Of a stretch of DNA of 64,000 bases, positions 1-9,756 are shown piece after piece; position 1 is the first letter of the stretch; every line of letters starts with the position of its first letter. This stretch comes from JACKBC01 sp041391125 (lineage in GTDB: Bacteria > Chloroflexota > Anaerolineae > Caldilineales > Caldilineaceae). A program made the translations under genes and the position numbers. Location: the NCBI GenBank assembly GCA_041391125.1, contig JAWKON010000033.1, positions 30,193-94,192 of the forward strand. Direction: 5' to 3'. The notes under the pieces were generated by a model. It searched no databases, was not told the origin of the DNA, and saw nothing but the letters and a program-made list of their open reading frames with translations.

Positions 1-1203
1 GGCCTCGTTGCGCTTGTCGTTGACATAGCGCCGCATGGCCATGTCGTTCATGCCGTAGATCCAGGCTGTCTGCTCAGCCAGGGGTCGGTTGGGCACAATG
101 CGCCCAGCGCGCATGGTAAATTGGTCCAGCCAATTGAATTCGCGCACGCCGCTCAGCACGGCGGCCACGGCAATGGGCTTATAGTCGTAGCCCACATGCG
201 CCATGCCCACCGTCACCAACATATCCCAGCCGCCGCTTTTGAAGGTGCGCAGATTGTCGTGCGCGCTGCTGTCGTCCGACACGGCCAGCAGACAGCGGGC
301 GCCCAGCCCCTCCAAATAGGCCAGCACTGCGCGGGCGTGCTCTTGGGTGGCGCAGCCCGCAATGCCACAATAGCGCGGCCACAATTCCTGCAATTCCTTC
401 ACTTTTTCAAAGGCGTGACGGGCCGCCACTTGCCAGAATTGGGGGTCAACGGCAATCTTGGTGAGCTGTTGCGACGTAAAGCGCAACTCCACTTCCTCGG
501 TGGCATAGAAGGCCCGACCGTGGCGCTGGCGCCGCCGCGTCTGCTGCATTTTGCCGTCAAAGAGCATAGCGTCGAACGGACAGAGAAAGCCCTGCGCCAC
601 GCCGTCGGCGTAGGAGATTTCCACATCGGCTGCGATCTTGCCGTTGTGGTCGTATTGGGCAAATACAATGGGGTTTTCATCAGAGCGATAAGGCGTGCCG
701 GTCATCACCAGTTTGAACGCAGCATATTCATCCAGCTCGGCCAGAATTTTGGCGGCTTGGGTGGTGTCGCCGTAGCCATTACAGCTTTGACCCAGGTAAT
801 GTGCCTCATCGCACACAATGGCCAGCCGTTTGGCGCGCCGGCAGGCAAAGCGGCGATGCACCACCGGGTCGGCTGAAACTGGTAGCTGGTTACGTAGCCA
901 CCGCTGCGCAGCCCCATCAATAGCGCTATTCGCGGTTACCCCAGGAGATGGCGCCCAACGCATTGGGCTGGAACGCATTGCGCACGGCTTTCCAATCCAG
1001 CTCAAATTGGGAACAGAGACCCAGGCGAGGCGTCAAAACCAGGGCGGCGTCAATGCGGCCCGCCTTGTATAGCGCATCCAACACGGCCAGGGCCAAAATG
1101 GTTTTGCCGCCGCCGGGGGGAATACGGCGGTCAACACGCCGCCGTGCGGTTTGATAAAGCAGCTGCAACGGCCTTGCTGCTGATGGGAACGGAGTTGGAA
1201 CAT
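1..1203 (-). CDS. DEAD/DEAH-box superfamily II helicase, frameshifted, C-terminus beyond the window edge
   Basis: Reading leftwards, the protein has a Walker A motif PPGGGKT (complement of 1101-1121), a GYVTSYQ segment, a DEAH box in VCDEAHYLG (799-810) and TGTPYR (motif III-like), then runs to position 1 without its C-terminal motifs being fully visible. These motifs define a superfamily II ATP-dependent helicase or translocase. They lie in three different reading frames: one change falls near the six-G run at 1115-1120, and others near 880-925. I read this as one gene with several indels. The start MFQLRSHQQQG at 1203 is a guess; 1236 is also possible. It lies downstream of the SIS gene on the same strand. 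The substrate is unknown; restriction-type or DNA-repair helicases are both possible. Confidence 0.7.
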
Positions 1204-1215
1204 GGAAATCCAGGG

Positions 1216-1300
1216 TAAAAGATGACAGGATGACAAGATGAAGGGATGACAAGGTGAATGTCATCCTTCATCTTCTGTCATCCACTTCATCTTTTGTCGT
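1216..1300. repeat. Hairpin with tandem-repeat arms (unit like GATGACAAG)
   Basis: The left arm (1216-1258) repeats GATGACA/GATGAAG-type units and the right arm (1259-1300) is their imperfect reverse complement. It sits between the SIS gene and the helicase, so it may end transcription or separate the two genes. Confidence 0.7.
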
Positions 1301-1325
1301 CTTTTCAATTTTAAAACTCAGTATA

Positions 1326-2488
1326 TCACCGCTCTGTTTGCATGGGCAAATCGGCGCGGCTGAGGACCTGGCTGTTGCGGATGGTCTGGGCGGTGGTCGA
1401 ATTCTGGGTATCATAGGGGCCGCTAAAACGGCGGAAGAAGGGCTCGCCAATGGCGTCCGACAAATGGGCGGCGAAGAGTTCGCCCGCAATGGCGTAGACC
1501 ATCGGGCTAAAGATTTCACGCACGTTGCCCACCACGGGCAGTACCCAATCGGCATGGGGCGCAATGGCTGTATCACCCTCGGTAGCCACGGCTACGCTGA
1601 TGCGCCCGCCCGCTTGACCGGCTCCATCAGCTCGGCGGCGCGCCCGTGTCCGCGCCCGCCGGGGGAGATGATAAAGGTGGGGGTGGCCGGGTCGGTGTTG
1701 ACAAAGTATTGGAGATGCGCCCACTCTTCGGTCTCCTGGCCCATGGCGTGGCGACCGGCGGCTTCCAGCACTTTGGCCGCGCTAAAGAGCGCCGTGGGAT
1801 AGTTGGGACCATCGGCCACAAAGACAAAGTTTTTCTGCGCGGCCACGGCTTGGGCCAGGTCGCGCGCTTTGTCGTTGACGGCGGCAATGGTGGCTTCCAT
1901 CACGTCGGCGGTGTTTTTCAGCTCCTGGCGCAGCGCGTTGGCCTGATCCTGGGTCAGCCGCGCGCGGATTTCAGCCAGGCGAATGGCCAGCAAATTAAGC
2001 ATGACCAGCGAAATGCGATAAGAGCGCACACCGGGGGCGGGGGCAAAGTCCGGCACGGTGCAGTCGAGCATCTTCTCGGCGGCTTGGGCCAGCGGCGCAT
2101 CCGGGTTAGCGGTGACGGCCACGGTCAAGGCGCCATCCTCGCGCGCAATGGCAATGGCTTCGCGCGTGCGCGCCACTGTGCCGGAAACCGAAATGCCCAG
2201 CACCAGCGGGTTCTTGGGGAACGACTTGGGCTGATAGGTGACGCCGTAGCGGGCGGCCTGCATAGCCGTCATGGGCTCGGTGGGGATGCCGGCCAGCTCT
2301 TCAAAGGCCAGCTCGGTGGCCAGCCCGGCCATGTGCGAATCACCGCAGCCGGTGATCACCACGCGCTTGACCGATAGGCACTCGTTGTGATCCAGCAGCC
2401 GACGCACGCGACCGTCCAGCGTGTTGAATTCATTGCGCACTAGGTCGGGCAAGCTCTCCACCTGGGCAACCATTGTGTTTTCAGCCAT
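1326..2488 (-). CDS. SIS-domain sugar isomerase/aminotransferase-type protein (AgaS/FrlB/GlmS-C-like), one frameshift
   Basis: The protein is about 387 aa and has two sugar-isomerase (SIS) domains. Motifs seen are ITGCGDSHMAG near residue 45 (phosphosugar-binding loop) and LGISVSGTVART near 100 in the first domain, and VFVADGPNYPTA near 225 with EEWAHLQYF in the second. Such proteins isomerise or deaminate amino-sugar phosphates or split fructosamine phosphates. The frame changes at about 1600-1612 within a GCGGGCGGGC stretch; the continuation GGRISVAVATEGD is clearly the end of the same fold. The start at 2488 follows an AAAGGAG ribosome site. It overlaps the upstream small gene by 8 bp and has a second SIS gene nearby at 3840. 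A PfkB kinase lies between them, reminiscent of frl-type operons, but the substrate cannot be read from sequence. Confidence 0.85.
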
Positions 2489-2804
2489 TATTGCTCTCCT
2501 TTAAGAGTTTTTGTCGGATCTGGTCAATTATTTCAGATCCGTGGTGTTCTTCTAGACGCATCAGCAGTTCATTATACTCGATCCAACTATTGGCCCGATT
2601 GTTCCGTTCAAAGATATGCTGGGCCATGACCAGCAGACGAGCGCGCCGCAATTCCGAAATCATGTGATTCCAGTACTCAACATTGACAAGCACGCCAATC
2701 GGATTATTACGATCCACCAATTCCACAGGACCGTTTTCCATCATGTTTCAGCCTGCCTGTATTTTCAGTTCGCCAATCGAGACTGTTGGCACTATTTTGT
2801 CCAT
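2481..2804 (-). CDS. Phd/YefM-like antitoxin-type small protein, possible frameshift
   Basis: An 87-aa frame from 2744 contains ELVDRNNPIGVLVNVEYWNHM, the pattern seen in Phd/YefM antitoxins (a DRGRPVAVLVSYEEYERL-like stretch). Upstream in another frame, MDKIVPTVSIGELKIQA matches the usual N-terminus of that family, so the true gene probably begins at 2804 with a one-base shift near 2750. The C-terminal half (about residues 60-100) is helical and charged. No toxin gene was recognised beside it, and its end overlaps the SIS start. It may be an orphan antitoxin or a DNA-binding regulator of the operon. The family assignment is moderate because it rests on a short motif. Confidence 0.6.
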
Positions 2805-3722
2805 ATTCGCGACTTGTCCTTTGAAAATCCTCGACCTCTGCCCGTGGGCCGAAGCGTCGCGACCGTCAGCCGTGACGGAAATGGCCGCCGCCGCGCAAGC
2901 GCAACGTGCTCCGGCCAGCGGCAGTCGCGAATCGTGGCGACGGTGGTGCGGTGAGCATATCGCCGACCCCCGTGGTGTCAGCCACCGCCACCTGAAAGCC
3001 GGGATGCTCAGCCTGCGTCGTGCGTCCGGCCAACCTGCCGCCGCTGCCGCAGGTGACGATGACCGTGTACGGACCATGGTTGAGCAGTTGGCGGGCGGCA
3101 GCAAATGAAGGGCGCCGCGCCGGCGGCGACGCAAAGCCAAAGCAGGACTAAAGCTGACAATATCAGTCTCGGCCAGCAGACGCTCAGCATCGCGCTGGGC
3201 GCAGGCGGTGGGCTCAATGTCGATCCTCGACTTGAAACCATGCTGATGGGCCAGCCGCGCCAGCATCAAAGAGGTCTCCTCGCGGCCGGGCATCGTATGT
3301 AGAGATAGCGCACGTTGGGCAGCTTGGCGGCGGCTTTTCGGCTGGGCGTAGTTGCCGCAAAACCGGGCGCCACCAATATCACCTTTTCACCCGACGGGTC
3401 GATCAGAATGACCGTAAAGGGCGACTGCCCGCCCGCGACCGTCTCAATCAGCGACGTATCCACGCCGTGGCGCGCAAAATCGGCCACAATGGCGCGCCCG
3501 TTTTCATCGCCGCCCACCTGGCTAAACGAAGCCACATTTAGCCCCAATCGCGCCGCGCAGGCGAGTTTGACGCCGGTCCGCCCGGCATCCAACCCACAAA
3601 TTCGGCCATCTCTTTTTCATCAAAGACGGGCATCGCGGCACCGTCAGCACCATGTCCATATCAATGCCGCCGACGGCCAGGATGTCGATGGGGCGTTTCG
3701 TTTGTGGGATTTCGGTGGTCAT
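2792..3722 (-). CDS. PfkB-family carbohydrate/nucleoside kinase (ribokinase-like), multiply frameshifted
   Basis: The N-terminus DILAVGGIDMDMVLTVP (from 3722) is the first strand and loop of PfkB kinases. FSQVGGDENGRAIVADF and the lid strands follow in a second frame (3266-3592). Near the end VADTTGVGDMLTA (about 2957-2990) is the PfkB signature with the catalytic Asp in GVGD. At least three frame changes separate these blocks, so the coordinates are reconstructed; the stop at about 2792 overlaps the antitoxin start. These enzymes phosphorylate ribose, nucleosides or fructose-type sugars with ATP. Between two SIS genes and close to nucleoside hydrolases, phosphorylating the released ribose or an aminosugar is the likely role (inference). 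Confidence 0.75.
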
Positions 3723-3759
3723 GGAGTCTTTTCTTTTCCGAACTTTAGGTGGTTAAGTT

Positions 3760-3837
3760 GAAAGGGGGAAAGGGGGCAGGGGCGAAAGGGAGCGTCAAAT
3801 GCCCCCCTTCACCCTTTCCCCCTTCTCCCCTTCATTG
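3760..3837. repeat. Hairpin with tandem-repeat arms (unit like GAAAGGGG)
   Basis: The purine-rich left arm (3760-3794, GAAAGGGGGAAAGGGGG type) pairs with a CCCTTTCCCCCTTC-type right arm (3802-3837) just after the stop of the second SIS gene. It could serve as a terminator or processing site. Confidence 0.65.
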
Positions 3838-3839
3838 AT

Positions 3840-4914
3840 TTACGGGACAAACGTCGGCCGCGCGTACCCGCCCGCCATCTTATGCAGAGCGAGCTGAATG
3901 GTCAAATTATGCAGCGGCAGAAGGGTGAGCAGCGGGCTCATGGCTTCGGGTGCGGTGGGGGTGGTGAAGACGCTTTGGGCCAGCGGGGCAATTTGCGCAT
4001 CGGCGGCGTCCACAATGGCGATGAGATGAGCGCCCCAATTGGCCAGCGATTGGGCGGTCTCCAGATTGCGCTGATTGGCTGCCCCGTTGGGCGCAATCAG
4101 AATGGCCGGATCGCCCTTGCCGATGGCGCCAAAGCGCAGGCCGTGGTGAAACTCCTCGACGGTCAGCGGCAGCCCACTTCCTGCGGACCTTCGGCCAGCA
4201 GCTGCCAATCTGCGCCACGCCGTAGCTGGGTCCGCCGCCCACCAGCGTGTAGACGTGGCGGCCTTGCAGCGCTTGCGCCAGGGCATCGGCCTGATTGGCG
4301 CTTGCGGTCAACACAGCCTGCATTTGGGCCGGCATGGCGCCCAGACGGTTGGAAAGTGCATCCGCGTTGTCAGGGACAAATGGCCGCGGAAGCGACCCAA
4401 CTCGATGGCCAAATCGATGAGGACCGCCATCGTAGCGGTGGTGGTTTGGGCGGGCAGCCTTCTTCTGCGCAGCGGGGATCAGCACGCTGTGCGGCTTGTC
4501 GACAAACGGGTTGCCATCATACGGGTTGTCGGTGATGCCCACATACGCACCCGCCGCTAGCGCGCGATCCAATGCGTCCCAAGTGGTGGTCGGGCGCCCG
4601 CTAGAGCTGATGAGGATAGCCGCGCTTTGGGCATTCAGGCCAGGATGGCCGTAGGCGGCATATTCGTACGCCTGCAGCGGCTCGGTGAGCAGCCCAGCGT
4701 ATTCTTCAAAGGCCAGCCGTGTGGCCAGCCCGGCAAACCAGGAGTCGCCCGAGCCCAGCAGATAGAGGCGCGGCACGGCCAGTTCGGCCAGCATCTGCGC
4801 CAGTGCGCGCACATCTGATTGTAATTCGTTCAGAACACGCGCGACCACGGCGGGCTGTTCCGCCACCTCGGTCTGCGTGTGGGCAATGGGCATTATGGCG
4901 TTGAGATCAGACAT
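3840..4914 (-). CDS. Second SIS-domain sugar isomerase-type protein, frameshifted
   Basis: It has the same architecture as the SIS protein at 1326-2488. The first domain has LYLLGSGDSWFAGLATRLAFEE near residue 50 and ILISSSGRPTTT near 98; the second has YTLVGGGPSYGVAQIG, and its continuation TVEEFHHGLRFGAIGKGDP and AILIAPNG lie in another frame (3840-4286). At least two indels are needed, near 4200 and 4440. The length, about 355 aa, fits double-SIS proteins. The two paralogues may form a heteromer or act on different amino sugars. The GlmS-like EEFHHG motif supports an isomerase/deaminase-type active site. The exact substrate is unknown. Confidence 0.8.
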
Positions 4915-4987
4915 GGGCGATTTACGATTTAAGATGTACGATTTACGGATCGTGGCGATCTTTTGTGGACGGTGGAAGACAAAAAAA

Positions 4988-5078
4988 GATCAGCAGATTG
5001 CACAGATTAAACAGATTTTAAAGGCTGCACAATCTGCGGTTGAAAAAAAAATCTTCCAAATCATTTAATCTGTTGATC
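4988..5078. repeat. AGATT-type hairpin repeat
   Basis: CAGATTGCACAGATTAAACAGATT (4993 onward, left arm) is answered by AATCTGCGG and TTTAATCTGTTGATC (right arm, to 5078). The same unit recurs at 17697-17777, 53829-53914 and 60654-60850. Confidence 0.7.
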
Positions 5079-5092
5079 ACCAAACCCGCTGT

Positions 5093-6031
5093 TTAACTCA
5101 GGATCGCCCGCCGGAAAATATCCCGATAGCGGTCCGCTTCGATGTCCACGGCCACGTCGATCATGGTGCCCATGGGCGGCTGCCAGGCCGATTCGCGCTG
5201 GGCGGTGATGGCGGGGCGGCGGTCGACGACGGTTTGGCCGCGCGTCCAGGTACCGGTCAGCTCAACGCGCACCGGGTAGGGTTCAATGGCGAGTCCGGCG
5301 GGGTCGATGAAGCTGGCCACGCAGCCGGCGTCGCCAATGCCCGCCGCTTCGCGATTGAAGTTGTCCATAAAAAATGTGAGCAGTTGTCCAGCCAATTTAG
5401 CCGCCGGCTTGCCCGATTCCACAAAACCCCGCGCCTCCGCCCGCGTAAATGTCACTTGGCGGAAGACCTCGAGTCCATACATCACAATGGGCAGGCCGCT
5501 GCGAAAGACAATGTCAGCCGCTTCGGGGTCCTGGCGCACGTTGAACTCGGCAGTGGCGGAGGCATTGCCCATGCCGATGGCGCCGCCCATAATGTATAGC
5601 TGCTGAATTTTGGGTAACACTTCGGGGTGTTGGATCAACAGCACGGCAATGTTGGTCAACGGGGCCAGCGGAATCAACGTAATGGGCTCCGGCGAATCCA
5701 TCAGCGTGCGGCGCAGAAACTCGACGGCGTGGACCGGCTCTTCCTGGCGTTGCGCCGGCGGCAAGCCCAGATTGCCCATGCCGTCGTCGCCGTGGACGCC
5801 TTTGGCGTTGTACTGCTTTTCATTGAGCGGCTGATTCATGCCGCGCGCCACCGGCACATCGCTGCGCCCGGCCACTTCCAGCACCTTGAGTGTGTTGGGC
5901 ACCACTTTGTTCAGCTCCACATTGCCCATCACGCAGGTAACGCCCAGCAAATTGAGCTCCGGCGAGCGCGCCGCCAGCAGCAGCGCCATGGCGTCATCAA
6001 CGCCGGTGTCGACATCGAGGATTACGTTCAT
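5093..6031 (-). CDS. Inosine-uridine-preferring nucleoside hydrolase family protein 1
   Basis: This is an intact 312-aa protein. The calcium-binding N-terminal motif of nucleoside hydrolases is present as DVDTGVDDAMAL (residues 6-17), with Thr where most members have Pro. LIPLAPLTNIA (about 126) and YIMGGAIGMGNASATAEFNV (about 150) supply further ribose- and Ca-binding residues, and the usual C-terminal Asp region follows. It hydrolyses the N-glycosidic bond of ribonucleosides to free base and ribose, probably in the cytoplasm since no signal peptide is seen. It is the first of three paralogues on the same strand, next to an ADP-ribosylglycohydrolase. Confidence 0.92.
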   Translation of the reverse strand: MNVILDVDTGVDDAMALLLAARSPELNLLGVTCVMGNVELNKVVPNTLKVLEVAGRSDVPVARGMNQPLNEKQYNAKGVHGDDGMGNLGLPPAQRQEEPVHAVEFLRRTLMDSPEPITLIPLAPLTNIAVLLIQHPEVLPKIQQLYIMGGAIGMGNASATAEFNVRQDPEAADIVFRSGLPIVMYGLEVFRQVTFTRAEARGFVESGKPAAKLAGQLLTFFMDNFNREAAGIGDAGCVASFIDPAGLAIEPYPVRVELTGTWTRGQTVVDRRPAITAQRESAWQPPMGTMIDVAVDIEADRYRDIFRRAILS

Positions 6032-6076
6032 TGGAAAGCTTCTTTCGTTTGTGATGGTTTAGGGGAAATGTTTGCA

Positions 6077-6228
6077 TATTTCGTGTTGCGTATTGCGTGT
6101 ACTAGTTTTGGGAATGTGTGGGTGGCGAGAGGTCGGGTCCGTTAAGTTATACGTATTCCGTAAACGGATTCTATAGGTTGCCCCGATACAAGAACGTCGA
6201 CCGGTTCACGCAACACGCAATACAATCA
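6077..6228. repeat. Intergenic inverted repeat (unit GTTGCGTATTGCGTG)
   Basis: The left arm at about 6077-6110 (CGTGTTGCGTATTGCGTG) pairs with the right arm at 6199-6228 (CACGCAACACGCAATAC). The 90-bp interior differs from the related element at 20488-20656, but both end in an ACCGGTNCACGCAA-like sequence. Confidence 0.65.
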
Positions 6229-6252
6229 TAAACGCCTCGCCTCCCCAATCAC

Positions 6253-7208
6253 TTACGGATACATCCCAATCGTCCCAATCAGCAGGTCGAAAAAGCGCTC
6301 CACGTCAATGCGCAGACCGACCTCGGCGTTGGGCTCTTGGCCTTTGCGCTTGCCGATAGGCTTGATTTCGTTGCCAAGCCGCGCAGGTGGCGGTGATCGC
6401 GACGGTCATGCCGTAGGTGTGTTCGCCTTTGAGTTCGACGGCCACGTGCATGGGCTCAAACTCGATGAGCGTGGGGTCGATGAGGGCAGCCACGGCGCAC
6501 GGATCGTGCAGCGAGCCGCCGGTGATGCCAAAGATCTCTTGACGGTACCGGCAAAAAGACCAGCAACTCGGCCACAATTTGCCCGGTGCGATTGCCCAGG
6601 GCGCGGCAGCGGGCGATCTCCACATCGGTAGCGTTGGCCTGGCGGGTCAGGTTGAGCCCGCACATTTTGATGGGTATGCCGCTGCTAAAAACCACGTGGG
6701 CCGCTTCCGGGTCCACATAAATATTGAACTCGGCGGTGGCGGTTGAGTTGCCGCAGGTGAGCCCGCCGCCCATAAGGCTGATCAGCGGGATGCGTTCGGC
6801 AATGCGCGGTTCGCGACGCAGGGCAGAGGCCACGTTAGTCAGCGGCCCGGTGGGGATCAGCGTCACTTCATCGTGGGCCATGACGGTGTCGATGAGAAAG
6901 TCGACGCCGTGGCGCGGGTCCAATGGCGTGGTGGGTGTGGGCAGCTCGGGGCCGTCCATGCCGGTTTCGCCATGGACTTCGGGCGCATACATGGGCGGCT
7001 TGACCAGCGGCAGCCCGCAGCCTTTGGCCACCGGAATGTGGGTCAGATCGGCAAATTCAACAATTTTGAGCGCGTTGGCGGTCACTTTGTCAATGTGCTG
7101 ATTGCCCGCCACGGTGGTGATGCCCAACACGTCCAGATGCTTGGCCGCCAGCAAAATGGCCAGGGCATCGTCGTGGCCGGGATCGCAGTCGATAATTACT
7201 TTGCGCAT
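6253..7208 (-). CDS. Nucleoside hydrolase family protein 2, frameshifted near its C-terminus
   Basis: The N-terminus reads IDCDPGHDDALAILLA (residues 5-20), the canonical D-D-P-G-x-D-D nucleoside hydrolase site. TLIPTGPLTNVASAL and LMGGGLTCGNSTATAEFNIY follow. The frame changes near 6545 (FLPVP to YRQEIFGITGGSLHDP) and again near 6370-6385, and the protein then ends GLRIDVERFFDLLIGTIGMYP with a TAA at 6253. The reconstructed length, about 315 aa, matches the family. A GGAG site precedes the ATG at 7208. It is a paralogue of its neighbours at 5093 and 8811. Base preference cannot be inferred. Confidence 0.85.
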
Positions 7209-7216
7209 GGGAGCTC

Positions 7217-7306
7217 CGTGAATATGTTGCTGTGTTGCTATATTGCTGTATTGCTATGACGCCGACACAGCGATACAGCAATACAGCAATACAGCAATAC
7301 AGCAAT
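7217..7306. repeat. Hairpin with tandem-repeat arms (unit ATTGCTGT)
   Basis: The left arm has three to four imperfect TTGCTGTA/TTGCTATA units (7217-7256). The right arm has five near-perfect ATACAGCA units (7264-7306). It lies between the ADP-ribosylglycohydrolase gene and nucleoside hydrolase 2. Confidence 0.75.
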
Positions 7307-7310
7307 AATG

Positions 7311-8363
7311 TTAGCTCAATCGCTGCCTAGCTATCTTTGTTAATCCGCGCGCCAATTCCTCCACATCAAACTCGTGGGCGTTGGCGGTTTTGAAGGTTTG
7401 GAACATATCGTGCGGCAGGGCGGCAAAGCCGCGCAGCGCGCCGGCCAGCGAACCAGCAATGGCGGCGATGGTGTCGGTGTCGTTGCCGATGTTGGCGCCG
7501 CCCACAATGGACTCTATGGGGTCGCCACCGGCGTAGACAAAGAGGCCGATAGCGGCGGGTCCCGATTCGCAGACATCGACTTGAGTTGCCGATGTAGGCT
7601 TCAATGTCGTGCATGACCTGTTCCAGGCTGGTCGCTTTGATGGCCAAGTCAATGGCCAATTCTGTGCGGGCCACCATGCTGGGACCGGGAGCCAGGCGCC
7701 CTTTTCGGCGGCCAGTTCTTCACCACGGCGGGCGCCGGCCAGACAGGCTTTGGCCACCGAATAGACATCGGCGCCATCGGTCAGCGCGGCCACGCCGGCA
7801 GCAATGGCGCAGGCCGCACCGATGGCGATCTGCGTGTTGTGCGAGGGCAGACAGGTGGTGAGCGCGCCCTGACAGGCGGCTTCAAAGTTGCCGGGGTTCA
7901 CCAAGCCGGCCGGGGCCACGCAGCATGGCCGAGCCATTGGTGGCGCCCATTTTGGCCATTTGACGGTTGACTCAGCCCACGACGCCCACCTTGTATGGAT
8001 CGCCGCCGGTGCGCAGCGCCCGACAACCAAAGTAGAGGGGCCCATGTTGCCCACGTGAGGCGATTCATCCGCCCAGCGCAACAGGCAATCCACCCAGGCT
8101 GCGTTGGTCAAGTTGCCATCGACATCAATGAGCGTTTGGGCCAAATAATACATCTGGCTAGTGTCATCGGTGATTTGGCCGAGCTTATTGCCGATGGCGC
8201 CGGAAAAGGTATCGGGCGGGGGCTCCACAAAGTGGCGCAGCGGACCGCCGTATTGGGCGTAAATCTCGGCGGTGCTCCACTGTTCGGTGGCCGCGCCCAG
8301 GGCGTCGCCCATGCCGGCGGCGGCCAGCGATCCGAGGATGCGGTCATAGAGTTGGTCGGTCAT
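7311..8363 (-). CDS. ADP-ribosylglycohydrolase family protein (DraG/ARH-like) with compensated frameshifts
   Basis: The frame is open for 350 aa. GMGDALGAATE (about residue 17), GQITDDTSQMYYLA (about 62) and GGANIGNDTDTIAAIAGSLAGA (about 285) are the magnesium-binding motifs of the ADP-ribosylglycohydrolase family, which removes ADP-ribose from proteins or small molecules. Residues of about 115-155 and 225-265 look out of frame: the neighbouring frame instead reads PSMVARTELAIDLAIKATSL and similar helical sequence. Pairs of opposite indels therefore seem to cancel. Its location among three nucleoside hydrolases and a sugar kinase suggests breakdown of ADP-ribosyl or nucleoside compounds (inference). 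Confidence 0.85.
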   Translation of the reverse strand: MTDQLYDRILGSLAAAGMGDALGAATEQWSTAEIYAQYGGPLRHFVEPPPDTFSGAIGNKLGQITDDTSQMYYLAQTLIDVDGNLTNAAWVDCLLRWADESPHVGNMGPSTLVVGRCAPAAIHTRWASWAESTVKWPKWAPPMARPCCVAPAGLVNPGNFEAACQGALTTCLPSHNTQIAIGAACAIAAGVAALTDGADVYSVAKACLAGARRGEELAAEKGAWLPVPAWWPAQNWPLTWPSKRPAWNRSCTTLKPTSATQVDVCESGPAAIGLFVYAGGDPIESIVGGANIGNDTDTIAAIAGSLAGALRGFAALPHDMFQTFKTANAHEFDVEELARGLTKIARQRLS

Positions 8364-8397
8364 TGGGTGTTTGTCCGATTCTAAATGTAGGGCATTT

Positions 8398-8830
8398 GTA
8401 GGTCACTCTTGCAGAGTGACGCTGTCGGGTATACAGGCGACAGAAGTCGACCGCGCCATCACACAGCATGTGTGACCTACGTATTTGACCACGTGATGTG
8501 CGAACATTCGTAGGTCACTCTTGCAGAGTGACATCGTCGAGTATATAGGCGGCTATAGTCGACCGCGCTTGTCACACAGCATGTGTGACCTACGTATTTG
8601 ACCACGTGATGTGCGAACATTCGTAGGTCACTCTTACAGAGTGACATCGTCGAGTATATAGGCGGCTATAGTCGACCGCGCTTGTCACACAGCATGTGTG
8701 ACCTACATATTTGACCACGTGATGTGCAAATATTCGTAGGTCACTCATAGAGTGACATCGTCGAGTATAGGCGGCGGTGGTCAACCGGCATGTCACACAC
8801 AATGGGTGATTTACATATTTTGCGCAGTGA
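8398..8830. repeat. Four tandem copies of a ~113-bp palindromic element
   Basis: Copies start at 8398, 8510, 8623 and 8738. Each begins GTAGGTCACTC, contains GAGTGAC, carries a variable GTCGAGTATATAGGCGGC core, then GTCACACAGCATGTGTGAC and CTAC, so each unit folds on itself (GTAGGTCAC with GTGACCTAC). Copies 2 and 3 are almost identical; copies 1 and 4 have diverged. They fill the 450-bp gap between nucleoside hydrolase 3 and the ADP-ribosylglycohydrolase gene. Confidence 0.9.
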
Positions 8831-9747
8831 TGCGCGCTTGGTAAAGACTCAAGAAGCGGTCGGCGTCAACGTCAGTACAGACGTTGACATTGGGCGGTTG
8901 GACCACTGGTTGCGCCAGTCGGCCAGGGTTTGGCCGTTGGCGCGGGCGTCGCCCACCTGCACGTCGACGTAGACTTTTTTGGCATTGGAAAAGCGTGGGA
9001 TCAATGACATAGGCCATGGCCGATGAATCGTGGACAAAGAAGCCATCGATGCCGTCGCGTGTGCGATAGGCATTCAAATAGAATTGCGAAATGGCGCAAA
9101 TAAAATCGGTGACCGGCGTGTTGGCGGCTTTGAGCTGGTCAATGTAGGCGGCAGTCATCACGGTTTTGTGGGTGACGTTGAGCCCCAACATGGTAAGCGG
9201 CCAGCCGGCGTGGAAGACAATCTTGGCGGCGGCGGCATCGTTGTGAATGTTGGCCTCGGCCAGCGGCGAGGCGTTGCCGCGGTGATCGACGGCGCCGCCC
9301 ATAATCACCACCTGTTTCACATTTTGGGCAATAGCGGGCTCCAGGCTGACGGCCAGCGCCAAATTTGTGAGCGGACCCACGGCCAGCAGCGTGATTTCGC
9401 CGGGGGCATCCATCACCTTTGCACAATATATTCGGCGGCGCGGCGTTGAGCGGCTGGCACTTGGCGGGCGGGCAGATTGCGTTGCCCAGGCCGTCGCTGC
9501 CGTGGACGGTGGAGCCTTTGCCGTGATAGTCGTGGAGCAGCGGTTTGGCGGCGCCGGGCACAACCGGAATGTCGGAGCGCCCGCCCACTTCCAAGATTTT
9601 GAGCGCGTTTTCGGTCGTGCGCGCCACGCCGCCGTTGCCAAAAACGGTGGTCAGCGCTTCGATCTGCACTTCGGGCGAGCGCAGCCCAAACAGAATCGCC
9701 ATGGCGTCGTCCACGCCAGGGTCGGTATCCATGATGAGTCGGGTCAT
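8811..9747 (-). CDS. Nucleoside hydrolase family protein 3, frameshifted
   Basis: The start at 9747 gives LIMDTDPGVDDAMAILFG, the calcium-binding site of nucleoside hydrolases. The frame changes near 9415-9430, continuing with KVMDAPGEITLLAVGPLTNLA and VVIMGGAVDHRGNASPLAEAN. A second shift pair lies around 8900-8975, where the alternative frame reads KKVYVDVQVGDARANGQTL. The end VDADRFLSLYQARI resembles the C-termini of its two paralogues. It is followed downstream by the 113-bp repeat array and lies 9 bp after the ABC permease stop, so it may be co-transcribed with the transporter. Confidence 0.85.
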
Positions 9748-9756
9748 AGATGGAGT

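Noticed and set aside
1646..2377. A 243-aa plus-strand frame over the SIS gene
   Set aside because: The opposite strand encodes a clear SIS protein; this frame is Gly/His-rich without family features.
8590..8802. A 70-aa minus-strand frame with repeats like MCVTCRLTTAAYTRRCHS
   Set aside because: It lies wholly in the tandem palindromic repeats.
8398..8830. CRISPR array
   Set aside because: Units are 113 bp, self-complementary and tandem with no unique spacers; no cas genes are in the window.
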